A stretch of DNA of 35,351 nt, taken from assembly GCA_903930515.1 (NCBI GenBank), contig CAIYYW010000156.1:1-35351 (forward strand), in the 5' to 3' direction. The stretch is from an uncultured delta proteobacterium. GTDB lineage: Bacteria; RBG-13-61-14; DRUE01. Positions 23,421 to 31,642 of the stretch are shown here, in pieces (within the stretch, counting starts at the first letter, position 1; the number at the start of each line of letters is the position of its first letter). The notes under the pieces are model-generated. The model had not been told where the DNA came from. It did not search any database and worked only from the letters and a program-made list of their open reading frames with translations. The position numbers and the translations under genes are program-made.

Positions 23421-26105
23421 ATGCAAGAGGATAGAGCAGGCGGTCGGAAGGTTGCGGTCGCGCTGATCGGATTGGGAATGGCCCTGATCTGGCTGCCGTT
23501 CCTGATCAGGACCTTCACCGGCGACAGCGCCCTGGCCGGGCTGTTGGAGCACGATATCGGTTTCCAGTGGATCCCGTTCAAGGAATATTCCCGCTGGGCC
23601 GTCTCGCAGGGATACTTCCCGCTCTGGTGTCCGTACCTGTTCGCCGGGATGCCTTTCCTGGCTTTCTCTCATACCCAGGTTTTATATCCGCTTGGATTTC
23701 TGCTCACTTTTTTTGAATACGCCAAGGCGGTGAATTTTTATTACCCGATCCATCTCAGCATCGGATTCCTCGGGCTTTACCTGCTCCTGACCAGCCTCGG
23801 CCTTTCCCGGTTCGTCTCCTTCCTGATCGGACTGTGCACGATCCTGAGCGGGAATTTTTTCTACTTCATCCATTTCCTGCCGGTTGCCAGTTCCGATTTC
23901 TGGGGCATCTGGTTTTTTTATTTCCTGGTCAAAATCGGCCGACGCGGGAATCTGGCCGGCTTGCTCGGGCTGGCTCTCGCGCTCTGCCTGGAAATCCTGG
24001 GCGGGGACATTGAGGGCGCGACCTACCAGCTTTTCTTCACGCCATTTTTTATCCTGATCGTTTTGGGCCGGGATAAAAACTTCCCGAGCCGCGCCTGGAT
24101 TTTCCTGGGCCTGGGAATCCTGCTCGGAATTTTCCTCGCCCTCGCCCAGTTCCTGCCCCTCTTTGAATACAGCCGGTTCTTTCTCAGAAGCGCCGGCTTC
24201 ACCTTCCGGGGATTTGAGGCTCGGGTGTTGCCCTATCAACTGGCCTGGGCGCTTTTATTTCCGATCCGTAATTTATCCTTCCCCGGATTCACCACTCCGG
24301 CGCCCTATTTTTATCTCGGCCTGATCAGCGCCTTTTTCCCCTTTTACGCGGTCCTCGCAAATAAAAAATATCGCCGGCTATTTTTGCTTTCGCTGTTCGC
24401 CCTGCTCTTTTCCTTCGGAAGTCTCAAGTCCCTGGACTGGATCATCTATCATATTCCTTTTCTCAGCCGCTTCGGCGCCCAGGAGCATTGCTTTTTTGTG
24501 TTCCAGATTTTCTGGGCGATCCTGGCCGGGGTCGGGATTGAAGAAGCGCTCAAGGAAAACCGCAGGGGCATCATCTGGTTCTTTGGTTTTGCCTTCCTCC
24601 TGGTTTCATTCGGAGAACTGTTTATGGAAAATTTGGGATTGAGAATAACCTTAATCGTTTTTTCCGGAGCCGCTCTGGCCGGGCTGCTGGCGTTAAGCGG
24701 AAAGAAAGTCCGGCCGGTCTCCCGCAGATTGAGCTGCGGACTTCTGCTCCTGATATTTTTGGTTGACCTTTACTGGCTCGCGCTTTCAAATGTGCCGAAT
24801 CATTCTCCGGAATTATACCGGCTTCCGGACTCATTGAGGCAATTCCAGAAAATGCCGGGCAAAACCGGGGCTAGATGCGTCGCAATATCCAGCCGGGGCG
24901 TGAACGATCCGGAGCTGCTTCATCATTTGGGACTCCGGGCAAGAGTCGGAACCATTGACGGCTGGATCACCACCCCTCCCTTGGATTACGCGAAATTCCT
25001 TAACCTGATTGAGCCGCGCTCGGTGGTATTCCAAGAGGGCAAGATCCAGGAATTCGGTTTCAATGTCCATTTCCGGGATGGAAAATTCCTCCAATCAGAC
25101 ACCCTCCCGCTCCTGGATTTGCTCTCCCTGAAATATTTTTTGGTCCGGGGAGAAAATTTGAAATTCGCCTCCCCCTATTCTTTTGCCGACACCGGGCCGG
25201 CCGAGAAGGGAACCGGTTGGTCCGGGAAAAATATGATCCTGCCCGGCGACCTTTCCCTGCGCTACCCGGTTTACCTGGACCCGCAAGACAAATTGGTTTC
25301 AGAAATTTCCGCGTCCTCCCCGGAGACCCCGTCATTCCTGACCATTGCTTTTGAATCGCCGACCGGGAAGAAGCTGATTTACGGACGCGCGATCAATTCC
25401 GCCAAAGCCCGGCCGGTTTCGCTGAGCCTTGAGGGCTCGGCGGGAAAACCGGGCGCGCTGGTTTTTGCCGGCCTTCGGCTCAACCCGGGAAAAGATCAGG
25501 AAATTATTCTCGCGGATCCCCGGATCGAAAATCCCGCCCGGCCGATTCAGTTGGCCGCGCAAAATCAAATCAAAATATTTCAAAACCGGGAGCCCTTCCC
25601 CGAGGCCTGGATCGTCCATAACTGCCGATGGTTCCCGGACCCGGAAACGGCGCTTTCGGCCTTGAAAAAAAAATCCCAATGGGACCTGGCCAGGGAGATC
25701 ATCCTGGCGAAGGAATCTCCGACCGGAAAGATCGTCCGGGCCGCGGGCGAGGAAATGAAACGGAATGGGGTTGATCCGTTCAGGCTCCGGGAGCCGGTGG
25801 CCAAGGTGGAAGACGCTCCGGACCGGCTGGCCTACCGGGTATATCTGGCGTATCCGGGATATTTGTTCCTCAACCATCAATACCTTCCAGGCTGGAGGGT
25901 TTTGGTGGACGGCCGGGAATGGGAAATAGAAAAAGCCGACTATTGCTTCCGCGCGGTGTTTCTGGAAAAAGGTGAGCATCAAGTGGAATTCCGGTATCAG
26001 CCGGTCTCGTTCCGGATCGGGCTCTGGTTCAGTCTCGCGAGTATTTTTACCTTCCTCCTGCTCGGACTTGTGCTAATAAGAAAAAGTTCCCGCCCCTCAA
26101 CCTGA
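23421..26105 (+). CDS. YfhO-family large multi-spanning membrane protein
   Basis: About 894 residues; a GTG at 23418 directly precedes ATG 23421. The first ~460 residues hold about a dozen membrane helices, with family-like segments HDIGFQWIPFKEYSRW, YFPLWCPYLFAGMPF and LEILGGDIEGATYQ (an acidic loop region typical of GT-C type glycosyltransferases). The C-terminal ~400 residues are largely extracytoplasmic, with YLPGWRVLVDGRE and a final anchor helix, as in YfhO. In Gram-positive bacteria YfhO proteins glycosylate lipoteichoic acid; here a transfer of sugar to an envelope polymer is inferred. The donor is likely a polyprenyl-phosphate sugar. It is a single gene without tight neighbours. Confidence 0.85.
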   Translation: MQEDRAGGRKVAVALIGLGMALIWLPFLIRTFTGDSALAGLLEHDIGFQWIPFKEYSRWAVSQGYFPLWCPYLFAGMPFLAFSHTQVLYPLGFLLTFFEYAKAVNFYYPIHLSIGFLGLYLLLTSLGLSRFVSFLIGLCTILSGNFFYFIHFLPVASSDFWGIWFFYFLVKIGRRGNLAGLLGLALALCLEILGGDIEGATYQLFFTPFFILIVLGRDKNFPSRAWIFLGLGILLGIFLALAQFLPLFEYSRFFLRSAGFTFRGFEARVLPYQLAWALLFPIRNLSFPGFTTPAPYFYLGLISAFFPFYAVLANKKYRRLFLLSLFALLFSFGSLKSLDWIIYHIPFLSRFGAQEHCFFVFQIFWAILAGVGIEEALKENRRGIIWFFGFAFLLVSFGELFMENLGLRITLIVFSGAALAGLLALSGKKVRPVSRRLSCGLLLLIFLVDLYWLALSNVPNHSPELYRLPDSLRQFQKMPGKTGARCVAISSRGVNDPELLHHLGLRARVGTIDGWITTPPLDYAKFLNLIEPRSVVFQEGKIQEFGFNVHFRDGKFLQSDTLPLLDLLSLKYFLVRGENLKFASPYSFADTGPAEKGTGWSGKNMILPGDLSLRYPVYLDPQDKLVSEISASSPETPSFLTIAFESPTGKKLIYGRAINSAKARPVSLSLEGSAGKPGALVFAGLRLNPGKDQEIILADPRIENPARPIQLAAQNQIKIFQNREPFPEAWIVHNCRWFPDPETALSALKKKSQWDLAREIILAKESPTGKIVRAAGEEMKRNGVDPFRLREPVAKVEDAPDRLAYRVYLAYPGYLFLNHQYLPGWRVLVDGREWEIEKADYCFRAVFLEKGEHQVEFRYQPVSFRIGLWFSLASIFTFLLLGLVLIRKSSRPST

Positions 26106-26165
26106 TCAAGCAGATTATTGGCTCCGGCCCGGAGCAGCGCCAGGAACTGCTGCTGGGCCAGGCCC

Positions 26166-26294
26166 TTCCTCGGCGGCCAGGGGCTGATGACCCTGATGGG
26201 GAAGGGATATTTGACCGCGGCCCATCGCGAGAAGGAAATAGACGCCACGGTGGAGGCCTGCCAGGAACTGATGAAATCAATTGAAAGCGACTGA
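26166..26294 (+). pseudogene. Possible C-terminal remnant of a class III aminotransferase (glutamate-1-semialdehyde type)
   Basis: The plus frame ending at TGA 26294 encodes 42 residues containing MGKGYLTAAHREKEIDATVE, resembling the F-(I/L)-S/T-x-AHTEEDI-x-x-T-I-E-A tail of GSA-type aminotransferases. No start codon, no ribosome binding site and no readable upstream domain are present; the frame runs on upstream through non-homologous sequence. It sits in the 292-base gap between the YfhO-like and symporter genes, which otherwise holds only a promoter. The similarity is short, so it may be chance. Confidence 0.35.
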
Positions 26295-26339
26295 TTCCCG
26301 GGCCGAGCCTTGGACGGAGGCGGGATGGGATCCGGGGTG

Positions 26340-26367
26340 TTGACTGGATTTGGTAATATGTTAGATT
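26340..26367 (+). promoter_or_regulatory. Probable promoter of the SSS symporter gene
   Basis: TTGACT (26340-26345), 16-base spacer, TAGATT (26362-26367). AGGAGGG follows at about 26384 for ATG 26398. Confidence 0.5.
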
Positions 26368-26397
26368 CAATGTCATAAAATTCAGGAGGGTAGTTGG

Positions 26398-28116
26398 ATG
26401 CAAAGCATGCATCTCCAAGGGATTGATTACGCAATCCTGATCGCTTATTTCGTCTTTGTCCTCGGCATCGGGTTTGTGCTCAGGAAATTCGTCAAGACCG
26501 GAAATGATTTTTTCCTCTCCGGCCGCTCGATCCCGGCCTGGATCACCGGGCTGGCGTTCATCTCCGCGAACCTGGGCGCGCAGGAAGTGATCGGGATGGG
26601 CGCTTCCGGGGCCAAGTACGGGATTATGACCAGCCACTTCTACTGGGTGGGCGCGATCCCGGCGATGGTGTTCGTGGGCCTGTTTATGATGCCCTTTTAT
26701 TACGGGTCCAAGGCCCGGTCGGTGCCGGAATATTTAAAGCTGCGCTTTGACGAAAAAACCCGGGGCCTGAACGCGATCTCCTTCACGGTGATGACCGTTT
26801 TTTCTTCCGGCATCTCCATGTTCGCCTTGGCGAAATTGTTCGGGATCCTGCTCGGTTGGAATTTCAATTTCAGCATCTGTGTCTCCGCGGCCATCGTGCT
26901 CATCTATATCTTTATGGGCGGACTCACCTCCGCGATCTATAACGAGGTGCTCCAATTCTTCCTGATCGTGCTCGGGTTCCTGCCCCTGGTGTTCCTCGGA
27001 CTCCACGACGCGGGCGGATGGTCCGGGTTGACCGCGAAGCTCGCGGTGGTCGCGACCAAGAACGGCTTTGCCGCGGGGGCCTGGAACAATTCCTGGCAAT
27101 TTATGGGCAATGCCAAGGAAAACCCGATGGGGGTCGGCTGGTTCGGGATGGTGGCTGGGCTGGGGTTCGTGCTTTCCTTTGGGTACTGGTGCACGGACTT
27201 CCTGGTGGTCCAGCGAGCCATGGCCGCCAATTCTATGTCCGCGGCCCGGCGCACCCCCCTGATCGGCGCCATCCCCAAGATGTTCATCCCGGCCCTGGTG
27301 ATCCTGCCCGGAATGATCGCCATCGCCCTGACCGCCACCTCCGGTCCGGGCGGCTTCTCGCTCCCGACCAAGGCGGGCGGGGTTTTGGATTACGATATGG
27401 CGATCCCGATGATGCTTGCGCACTACCTGCCGTCCGGGCTGCTCGGACTCGGGCTGACCGCGCTGATGGCCAGCTTTATGAGCGGAATGGCCGGGAATGT
27501 CACCGCCTTCAATACCGTGCTCACCTACGACATTTATCAGGGCTACCTCAACAAGGACAAGTCCGACCAGCATTACCTCTGGATGGGCAGGTTCGCAACC
27601 GTGTTCGGAATCCTGCTCAGCATCGGCGCGGCATACCTCGCGGACCAGTTCAATAACATTATGGATATGATCCAACTGGTATTCGCCTTTGTGAACGCTC
27701 CCCTTTTCGCGACCTTCCTGCTCGGGATGTTCTGGAAAAGGAGCACCGGCCACGGCGCGTTTTTCGGACTTCTGTCCGGGACAATCGCCGCGTCCATTCA
27801 TCACGGCTTTACCGTGCCGGTCGGGGCGCTCAGCCTGATCAAGGGAGGCTGGACCGGGCATATCATTCATACTTACCCCAGCGAGATGGCGCAGAATTTC
27901 TGGACCGCGATTTTCGCCTGGACCACCTGCTTTGTCGCGACCATCGTGATTTCAAAGCTCACCAGGCGGAATAAATCCGACGCCGAGTTGCGCGGCCTGG
28001 TTTATTCGCTCACCCCCAGGATCAAGGAAGAGGGAATCCCCTGGTACCAACAGCCCTGGGTCCTCGGAGTGATCGTGCTCGCGGCCGCGGTCGTGCTTAA
28101 TATTATTTTCTGGTAA
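26398..28116 (+). CDS. Sodium:solute symporter (SSS family)
   Basis: A 572-residue protein with about 13-14 membrane helices. FFLSGRSIPAWITGLAFISANLGAQEVIGM is an SSS hallmark of helix 1 (only its ends are decisive: SGRS and SANLGAQE). Further matches are GSKARSVPEYLKLRF in the first cytoplasmic loop, GGLTSAIYNEVLQFFLI, and the GLTALMASFMSGMAGNVTA helix 8 sodium-site region. It would import a sugar, amino acid or similar solute with sodium ions. Its closest relatives by motif are the glucose/galactose-type SSS members, but the substrate is not certain. A small membrane protein follows 10 bases later and is likely co-translated. Confidence 0.9.
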   Translation: MQSMHLQGIDYAILIAYFVFVLGIGFVLRKFVKTGNDFFLSGRSIPAWITGLAFISANLGAQEVIGMGASGAKYGIMTSHFYWVGAIPAMVFVGLFMMPFYYGSKARSVPEYLKLRFDEKTRGLNAISFTVMTVFSSGISMFALAKLFGILLGWNFNFSICVSAAIVLIYIFMGGLTSAIYNEVLQFFLIVLGFLPLVFLGLHDAGGWSGLTAKLAVVATKNGFAAGAWNNSWQFMGNAKENPMGVGWFGMVAGLGFVLSFGYWCTDFLVVQRAMAANSMSAARRTPLIGAIPKMFIPALVILPGMIAIALTATSGPGGFSLPTKAGGVLDYDMAIPMMLAHYLPSGLLGLGLTALMASFMSGMAGNVTAFNTVLTYDIYQGYLNKDKSDQHYLWMGRFATVFGILLSIGAAYLADQFNNIMDMIQLVFAFVNAPLFATFLLGMFWKRSTGHGAFFGLLSGTIAASIHHGFTVPVGALSLIKGGWTGHIIHTYPSEMAQNFWTAIFAWTTCFVATIVISKLTRRNKSDAELRGLVYSLTPRIKEEGIPWYQQPWVLGVIVLAAAVVLNIIFW

Positions 28117-28126
28117 AGGAGGGAAA

Positions 28127-28330
28127 ATGAGTTTTGATATCAGATATCCGATCGGGTTGATGTTCGCGCTTTTCGGCGCCATGCTGGTGGTCTTCGGCTT
28201 GGTCTCCGACCCCGCCATCTACCAACGCTCGTTCGGGATCAATGTCAATCTCTGGTGGGGGATCGTGATCTTCATTTTTGGAGCGGTGATGCTCGGCCTG
28301 GCCTGGACCGCCAAGCCGAAAAAGGCATAG
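28127..28330 (+). CDS. Small two-helix membrane protein, symporter partner
   Basis: A 67-residue protein from ATG 28127 behind AGGAGG. Two membrane helices are visible (~8-28 and ~42-61), joined by a short loop with DPAIYQRSFGINVN, and a basic tail TAKPKKA facing the cytoplasm. No family is recognised. Its tight spacing to the SSS symporter gene suggests an accessory or stabilising subunit; this is inferred from position only. Confidence 0.75.
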   Translation: MSFDIRYPIGLMFALFGAMLVVFGLVSDPAIYQRSFGINVNLWWGIVIFIFGAVMLGLAWTAKPKKA

Positions 28331-28383
28331 TTCCAAATGCGAGAGCCGGCAAGTTGCTGGGAATGATGTTTTAAGGCAACCGG

Positions 28384-29073
28384 ATGAGGAGCCCTTTAAA
28401 AAAAATGAACAGCCGGACCCGGGTAATCGGCACGATCCTAATAATGTATCCGCTGCTGACCCTGGCCGGCCAGGCCCTGAACCAGGCGTTCAATCCCAGC
28501 CTGTTCCTGACCCCCACGCTCAACTATTCGGTGGTGGGCAAGGGGTTGGCTTTGATGTATTCGCCGCAGATGGTTTCAATGGCCACCCGGATCAACCAGG
28601 AGATCAAGAGCGACCGCTTTGAGATGATTGACACCAGCCACTCGCCGATGGCCAGCATCGGCTTCTTTTCCAGCCCCACCAGCCTGACCCCGACCGCGCG
28701 GTTCCTGGGAGTGACCGCGGCCGTGAATGTGAGCCTGACCTATTTCCCGGACACCGACTCCGGCCGGCTGGGGGACGCGATGGACGCGTTCGGGAAGGAT
28801 TTGCTCACCATTTTAGGCGGGACCCTGGGAACGGTCCAGGACATCGGCATCCGCGGGGCGGTGCTGATCCTGATCTATTCCAAAGCGCAACTCAATGACC
28901 CGAATTATTTCAACCAGGCCGAGGCGGTCGTGATGTTCATCCCGAGGGACCCCCTGCAACAATATAATACTTTTAAAATCCGGTTTGACAAACTGTTTGA
29001 GCAGAGCGAAATCTATTCCTTCAAAGGTCAGGACCAGATCAAGGTCCTGTTGAACGATTTTTTATCCGGGTGA
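28384..29073 (+). CDS. Unrecognised membrane-anchored or exported protein
   Basis: A 229-residue protein. Residues ~13-31 (RVIGTILIMYPLLTLAGQ) form a signal anchor or uncleaved signal sequence after a basic N-terminus. The remainder is soluble-looking with alternating strands and helices; features include FFSSPTSLTPTARFLG, a Gly-rich ILGGTLGTVQDIGIRGAVLI stretch and a hydrophilic C-terminus. I recognise no domain. The ribosome binding site is weak. It stands 53 bases after the small membrane protein and before the ABC-2 cassette, which has its own promoter, so its functional partners are unclear. Confidence 0.7.
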   Translation: MRSPLKKMNSRTRVIGTILIMYPLLTLAGQALNQAFNPSLFLTPTLNYSVVGKGLALMYSPQMVSMATRINQEIKSDRFEMIDTSHSPMASIGFFSSPTSLTPTARFLGVTAAVNVSLTYFPDTDSGRLGDAMDAFGKDLLTILGGTLGTVQDIGIRGAVLILIYSKAQLNDPNYFNQAEAVVMFIPRDPLQQYNTFKIRFDKLFEQSEIYSFKGQDQIKVLLNDFLSG

Positions 29074-29086
29074 GGAAATGACCGGT

Positions 29087-29115
29087 TTGACGGGCCTGGA
29101 GATTTCAGTTAGAAT
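29087..29115 (+). promoter_or_regulatory. Sigma-70 promoter of the redoxin-ABC transporter operon
   Basis: TTGACG (29087-29092), 17-base spacer, TAGAAT (29110-29115); both boxes match five of six consensus bases. The leader of about 33 bases ends with AGGG before ATG 29155. Confidence 0.65.
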
Positions 29116-29154
29116 TTTATCAGCCCTGAAACCAGCCGCGGGGCTTGATCAGGG

Positions 29155-29745
29155 ATGAAAAAAGATTTCAAAAACATCGCGCTGGCCGGAATCTGGGGAT
29201 TGGTCCTGATCGGGTTGCTCGTCTTTCAGGTCAGCCTGATCTTTCTCCAGAAGACCGGCCCGGTCTTCCAGGTCGGGGACCGGATGCCGGATATCAATCT
29301 CAAGTCCTGGGACGGGCAGGGCTATCAACTGGACGAGCTGGTCAAATCCAAACCGGTTTTGCTGATCTTCTTCGCATCTGACAGCGGGCCTTCGCGGCTC
29401 CAGATCGGGGAGATTGCGGAATATTTGAAACGGCAGACCGACGCGGGATTCCAGGCGGTCCTGGTCAGCGATGACAGCCGGGCAAAGATTGAAGGATTCC
29501 AAAAGGAGATGAACTTGCCCCTGCCCATCCTGATTGACGAGAACAGCGAGGCGATCAAGGCCTATCAGGTCAATGTGGTGCCCACCAGTTTCCTGATTGA
29601 CCAGAAACGGTTATTGCTTTATTACCAGGCCGGCAGCGAGGGCTTCAGCGTTTACAAAATCCAGGCCTTGCTCAAATACGGGGGCGGGATCAAGATTGAG
29701 GAGCGGCAAGACCCGGGCAAACAAGAAGGAACCAAGAGTCAATGA
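29155..29745 (+). CDS. TlpA/AhpC-like thioredoxin-fold protein with SGPS in place of CGPC
   Basis: A 196-residue protein with an N-terminal membrane anchor (~9-31) and an extracytoplasmic thioredoxin-like domain: VGDRMPDINLKSWDGQGYQL, then LLIFFASDSGPSRLQIGEI, and VNVVPTSFLID with the cis-proline retained. Where TlpA-type proteins read WCGPC, this protein reads DSGPS (Ser77 and Ser80), so no redox disulfide can form there; no other cysteine is present. It may be a chaperone, adaptor or binding subunit. Its stop overlaps the ATPase start by four bases (ATGA), tying it to the ABC-2 transporter. Confidence 0.85.
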   Translation: MKKDFKNIALAGIWGLVLIGLLVFQVSLIFLQKTGPVFQVGDRMPDINLKSWDGQGYQLDELVKSKPVLLIFFASDSGPSRLQIGEIAEYLKRQTDAGFQAVLVSDDSRAKIEGFQKEMNLPLPILIDENSEAIKAYQVNVVPTSFLIDQKRLLLYYQAGSEGFSVYKIQALLKYGGGIKIEERQDPGKQEGTKSQ

Positions 29746-30710
29746 GCGAGCCGATCATAGTCGCGACCGAGCTGGTGAAATATTACCGGGAGCACGCGTT
29801 TTCCCGCCATAAGAAACTCGCCCTGGATAACCTGACCTTGGAAATCGGTCCCGGACAAATCGTGGCATTGCTCGGTTGCAACGGCGCGGGCAAGACCACT
29901 TTCTTAAGGATCCTGTTCGGGCTGATCTTTCCGACCAGCGGGGAAGTCAAGGTGTTCGGACAGGCGAGCGACGATCCCTCCTGGCGCAAACGCGCCGGGT
30001 ATGTTTCGGAATTTTATACCCCGCCCAAATTTTTGCGCGGGTTTGAGTTGCTGAAAATTTCCGCGCGGATGAACGGGAAAACGAAGAAGGAATTTCTGGA
30101 CCGATTGGAATGGCTTGACCAGGCGCTGGGGATCAAGCCCCTGCTCTCGATGCGGATCTCGGATTATTCGCGCGGGAATCACCAGCAGATCGCGATCGCG
30201 CAAGCCTTGATCCACGACCCGAATCTGGTGGTCTTGGACGAGCCGACCGCCAATCTGGACGCGGTGAGCCGGAAGCGGTTGAAACTGCTTTTGGCCGAGT
30301 TGCGGAAAAATGGCAAAACCATTTTGCTCAGTTCGCATATTTTGTCGGAAGTGGAAGAGCTGTGCGACCGGGTGATTTTCCTGGAAAAGGGAAAACTGAT
30401 CCAGCAGGGCAAGACCAAGGATTTGCTCAGCTTTGAAGGCGGATACCTGATCACCTTCAAGACCCCGGGGGTGATCCCGGAGGAATTGGGCCGGCTGGGA
30501 AGCGTCACTTCGGACGCCGAATTGGGGACCACCTTGATGGAGGCCCGGACCGAAGGCGAGAAGGACCTGGCGGTGAGAATTTTGGCCCAGAACGGGATTT
30601 CGCTGGAGTGTTTGGAGCCGAAGCAGAAGACTTTGGAAGACCTGTTTTTAAGCCTGATGGAAGAGAAAACCCTGGAGAAATATTTTTTGGAACTGGTCAA
30701 GGACCAATGA
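29742..30710 (+). CDS. ABC-2 type transporter ATP-binding protein
   Basis: A 322-residue protein. Walker A is GCNGAGKT (45-52), the Q-loop region AGYVSEFYTPPKF, signature YSRGNHQQ (~141-148, in place of LSGGQ), Walker B LVVLDEPTANLD, and the H-loop ILLSSHILSEVEELC. After residue ~230 a C-terminal extension of ~90 residues, common in ABC-2 export ATPases, is present. It powers export or membrane extraction of an unknown substrate together with the permease. It overlaps both neighbours by four bases. Confidence 0.93.
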   Translation: MSEPIIVATELVKYYREHAFSRHKKLALDNLTLEIGPGQIVALLGCNGAGKTTFLRILFGLIFPTSGEVKVFGQASDDPSWRKRAGYVSEFYTPPKFLRGFELLKISARMNGKTKKEFLDRLEWLDQALGIKPLLSMRISDYSRGNHQQIAIAQALIHDPNLVVLDEPTANLDAVSRKRLKLLLAELRKNGKTILLSSHILSEVEELCDRVIFLEKGKLIQQGKTKDLLSFEGGYLITFKTPGVIPEELGRLGSVTSDAELGTTLMEARTEGEKDLAVRILAQNGISLECLEPKQKTLEDLFLSLMEEKTLEKYFLELVKDQ

Positions 30711-31513
30711 AGCAGAAGTATTTATATCAATATTTTTTCAAGAGCGCCCTTTACAGCTTCCTGTTCTGGCTGTTCGTGTTCGTGGTGGTGGTTCAATTTA
30801 TCGCGCCCTTTTTGCTCAACCTGGACCAGCTTTTGGATTTGAGCCAGAAAACCGACGCCAAAATGATTGAGCGGCAAATCCAGGAGAACCTCAACCTCAG
30901 CCTCTATGTCCTGGGATTTTTCCTCGGACCGACCCTGGGGATTCTGGCCGGAAGGATGCTGATCAAAAAGGAAAGCGAAGTGATGCTGTCCTTGAATATC
31001 TCCCGCCGGGAATTCTTTATCGGCTCATTCCTGTTCCACGGATGTCTGCTCGCGTCCATCTGGTTCGTCTTCGTCCTGTTCTATCTCCTGGTCGCTTTCA
31101 TCTTCAAACAGCCGATCAACGCGGAATTGATGCTCAAGCTGGTGCTCTCCATTTTCGGAATCCTGCTCCCCTTCTTCTGGATCGGGTTCTTTGCCGCCAA
31201 CACCAAGCCGATCGCCGCCATCCTCCTCTACCTGATCGTCTTCCTGATCGTCCCCAATCTGGTCTCGGTGGAATTGCCCTCCGGGGCTTCCTCCCAAAAA
31301 GCCGTCAATATTTTCGCCAAAGTCGCATCCATCATCGTGCCCCAGACCCAGCCCTTCCAGCTCGCGGCCAGCCCCTTCTCCCGACTCGGTCCCGCAACCA
31401 TGAACCTCACCAACTGGAAGTGGCTCGCCTACGGAATCCTCTGGTCCACATTCCTGCTCCTCTCCGGCTATCTGATCTACCGCCGAAAAGACCTGAACGA
31501 TCCCCATAGCTGA
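30707..31513 (+). CDS. ABC-2 type transporter permease
   Basis: A 268-residue protein. ATG 30707 is chosen because it gives the ATGA overlap with the ATPase gene; a longer open frame upstream is inside that gene. Six membrane helices are visible (~13-33, 63-85, 105-135, 140-165, 168-187, 236-258), with a periplasmic stretch of ~45 residues before the last. NLSLYVLGFFLGPTLGILAGRML and SLNISRREFFIGSF fit the ABC-2 membrane family. It forms the channel of the transporter with the preceding ATPase, probably as a dimer. The substrate is unknown. Confidence 0.88.
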   Translation: MKQKYLYQYFFKSALYSFLFWLFVFVVVVQFIAPFLLNLDQLLDLSQKTDAKMIERQIQENLNLSLYVLGFFLGPTLGILAGRMLIKKESEVMLSLNISRREFFIGSFLFHGCLLASIWFVFVLFYLLVAFIFKQPINAELMLKLVLSIFGILLPFFWIGFFAANTKPIAAILLYLIVFLIVPNLVSVELPSGASSQKAVNIFAKVASIIVPQTQPFQLAASPFSRLGPATMNLTNWKWLAYGILWSTFLLLSGYLIYRRKDLNDPHS

Positions 31514-31516
31514 ATA

Positions 31517-31640
31517 AAGGTTCAAAGGGGGGAAGGGTGCGCGGGGTGTGCGATAAAAAAAATTGAGAAAGGCGTGAAAGGTGAGCGAAGTGCGAAAGGT
31601 GTATCCTCGTAACCTTTAAGACTTGGAACCCTTGAACCTT
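31517..31640. repeat. Intergenic segment bounded by a 9-base inverted repeat
   Basis: AAGGTTCAA (31517-31525) is repeated inverted as TTGAACCTT (31632-31640). Between them are short direct repeats of GCGAAAGGTG/GTGAAAGGTG and an A8 run. It fills the gap between the converging permease and DUF35 genes and encodes nothing. It resembles a small non-autonomous repeat element; no transposase is seen. Confidence 0.4.
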
Positions 31641-31642
31641 AA

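Noticed and set aside
26734-27870. Minus-strand open frame of 378 codons opposite the symporter gene
   Set aside because: Rich in His, Gly, Glu and Gln with no domain; it mirrors the SSS symporter reading frame.
31543-31640. CRISPR-like short repeats
   Set aside because: The repeats are only 9-10 bases, irregular and few; no spacer pattern and no cas genes.
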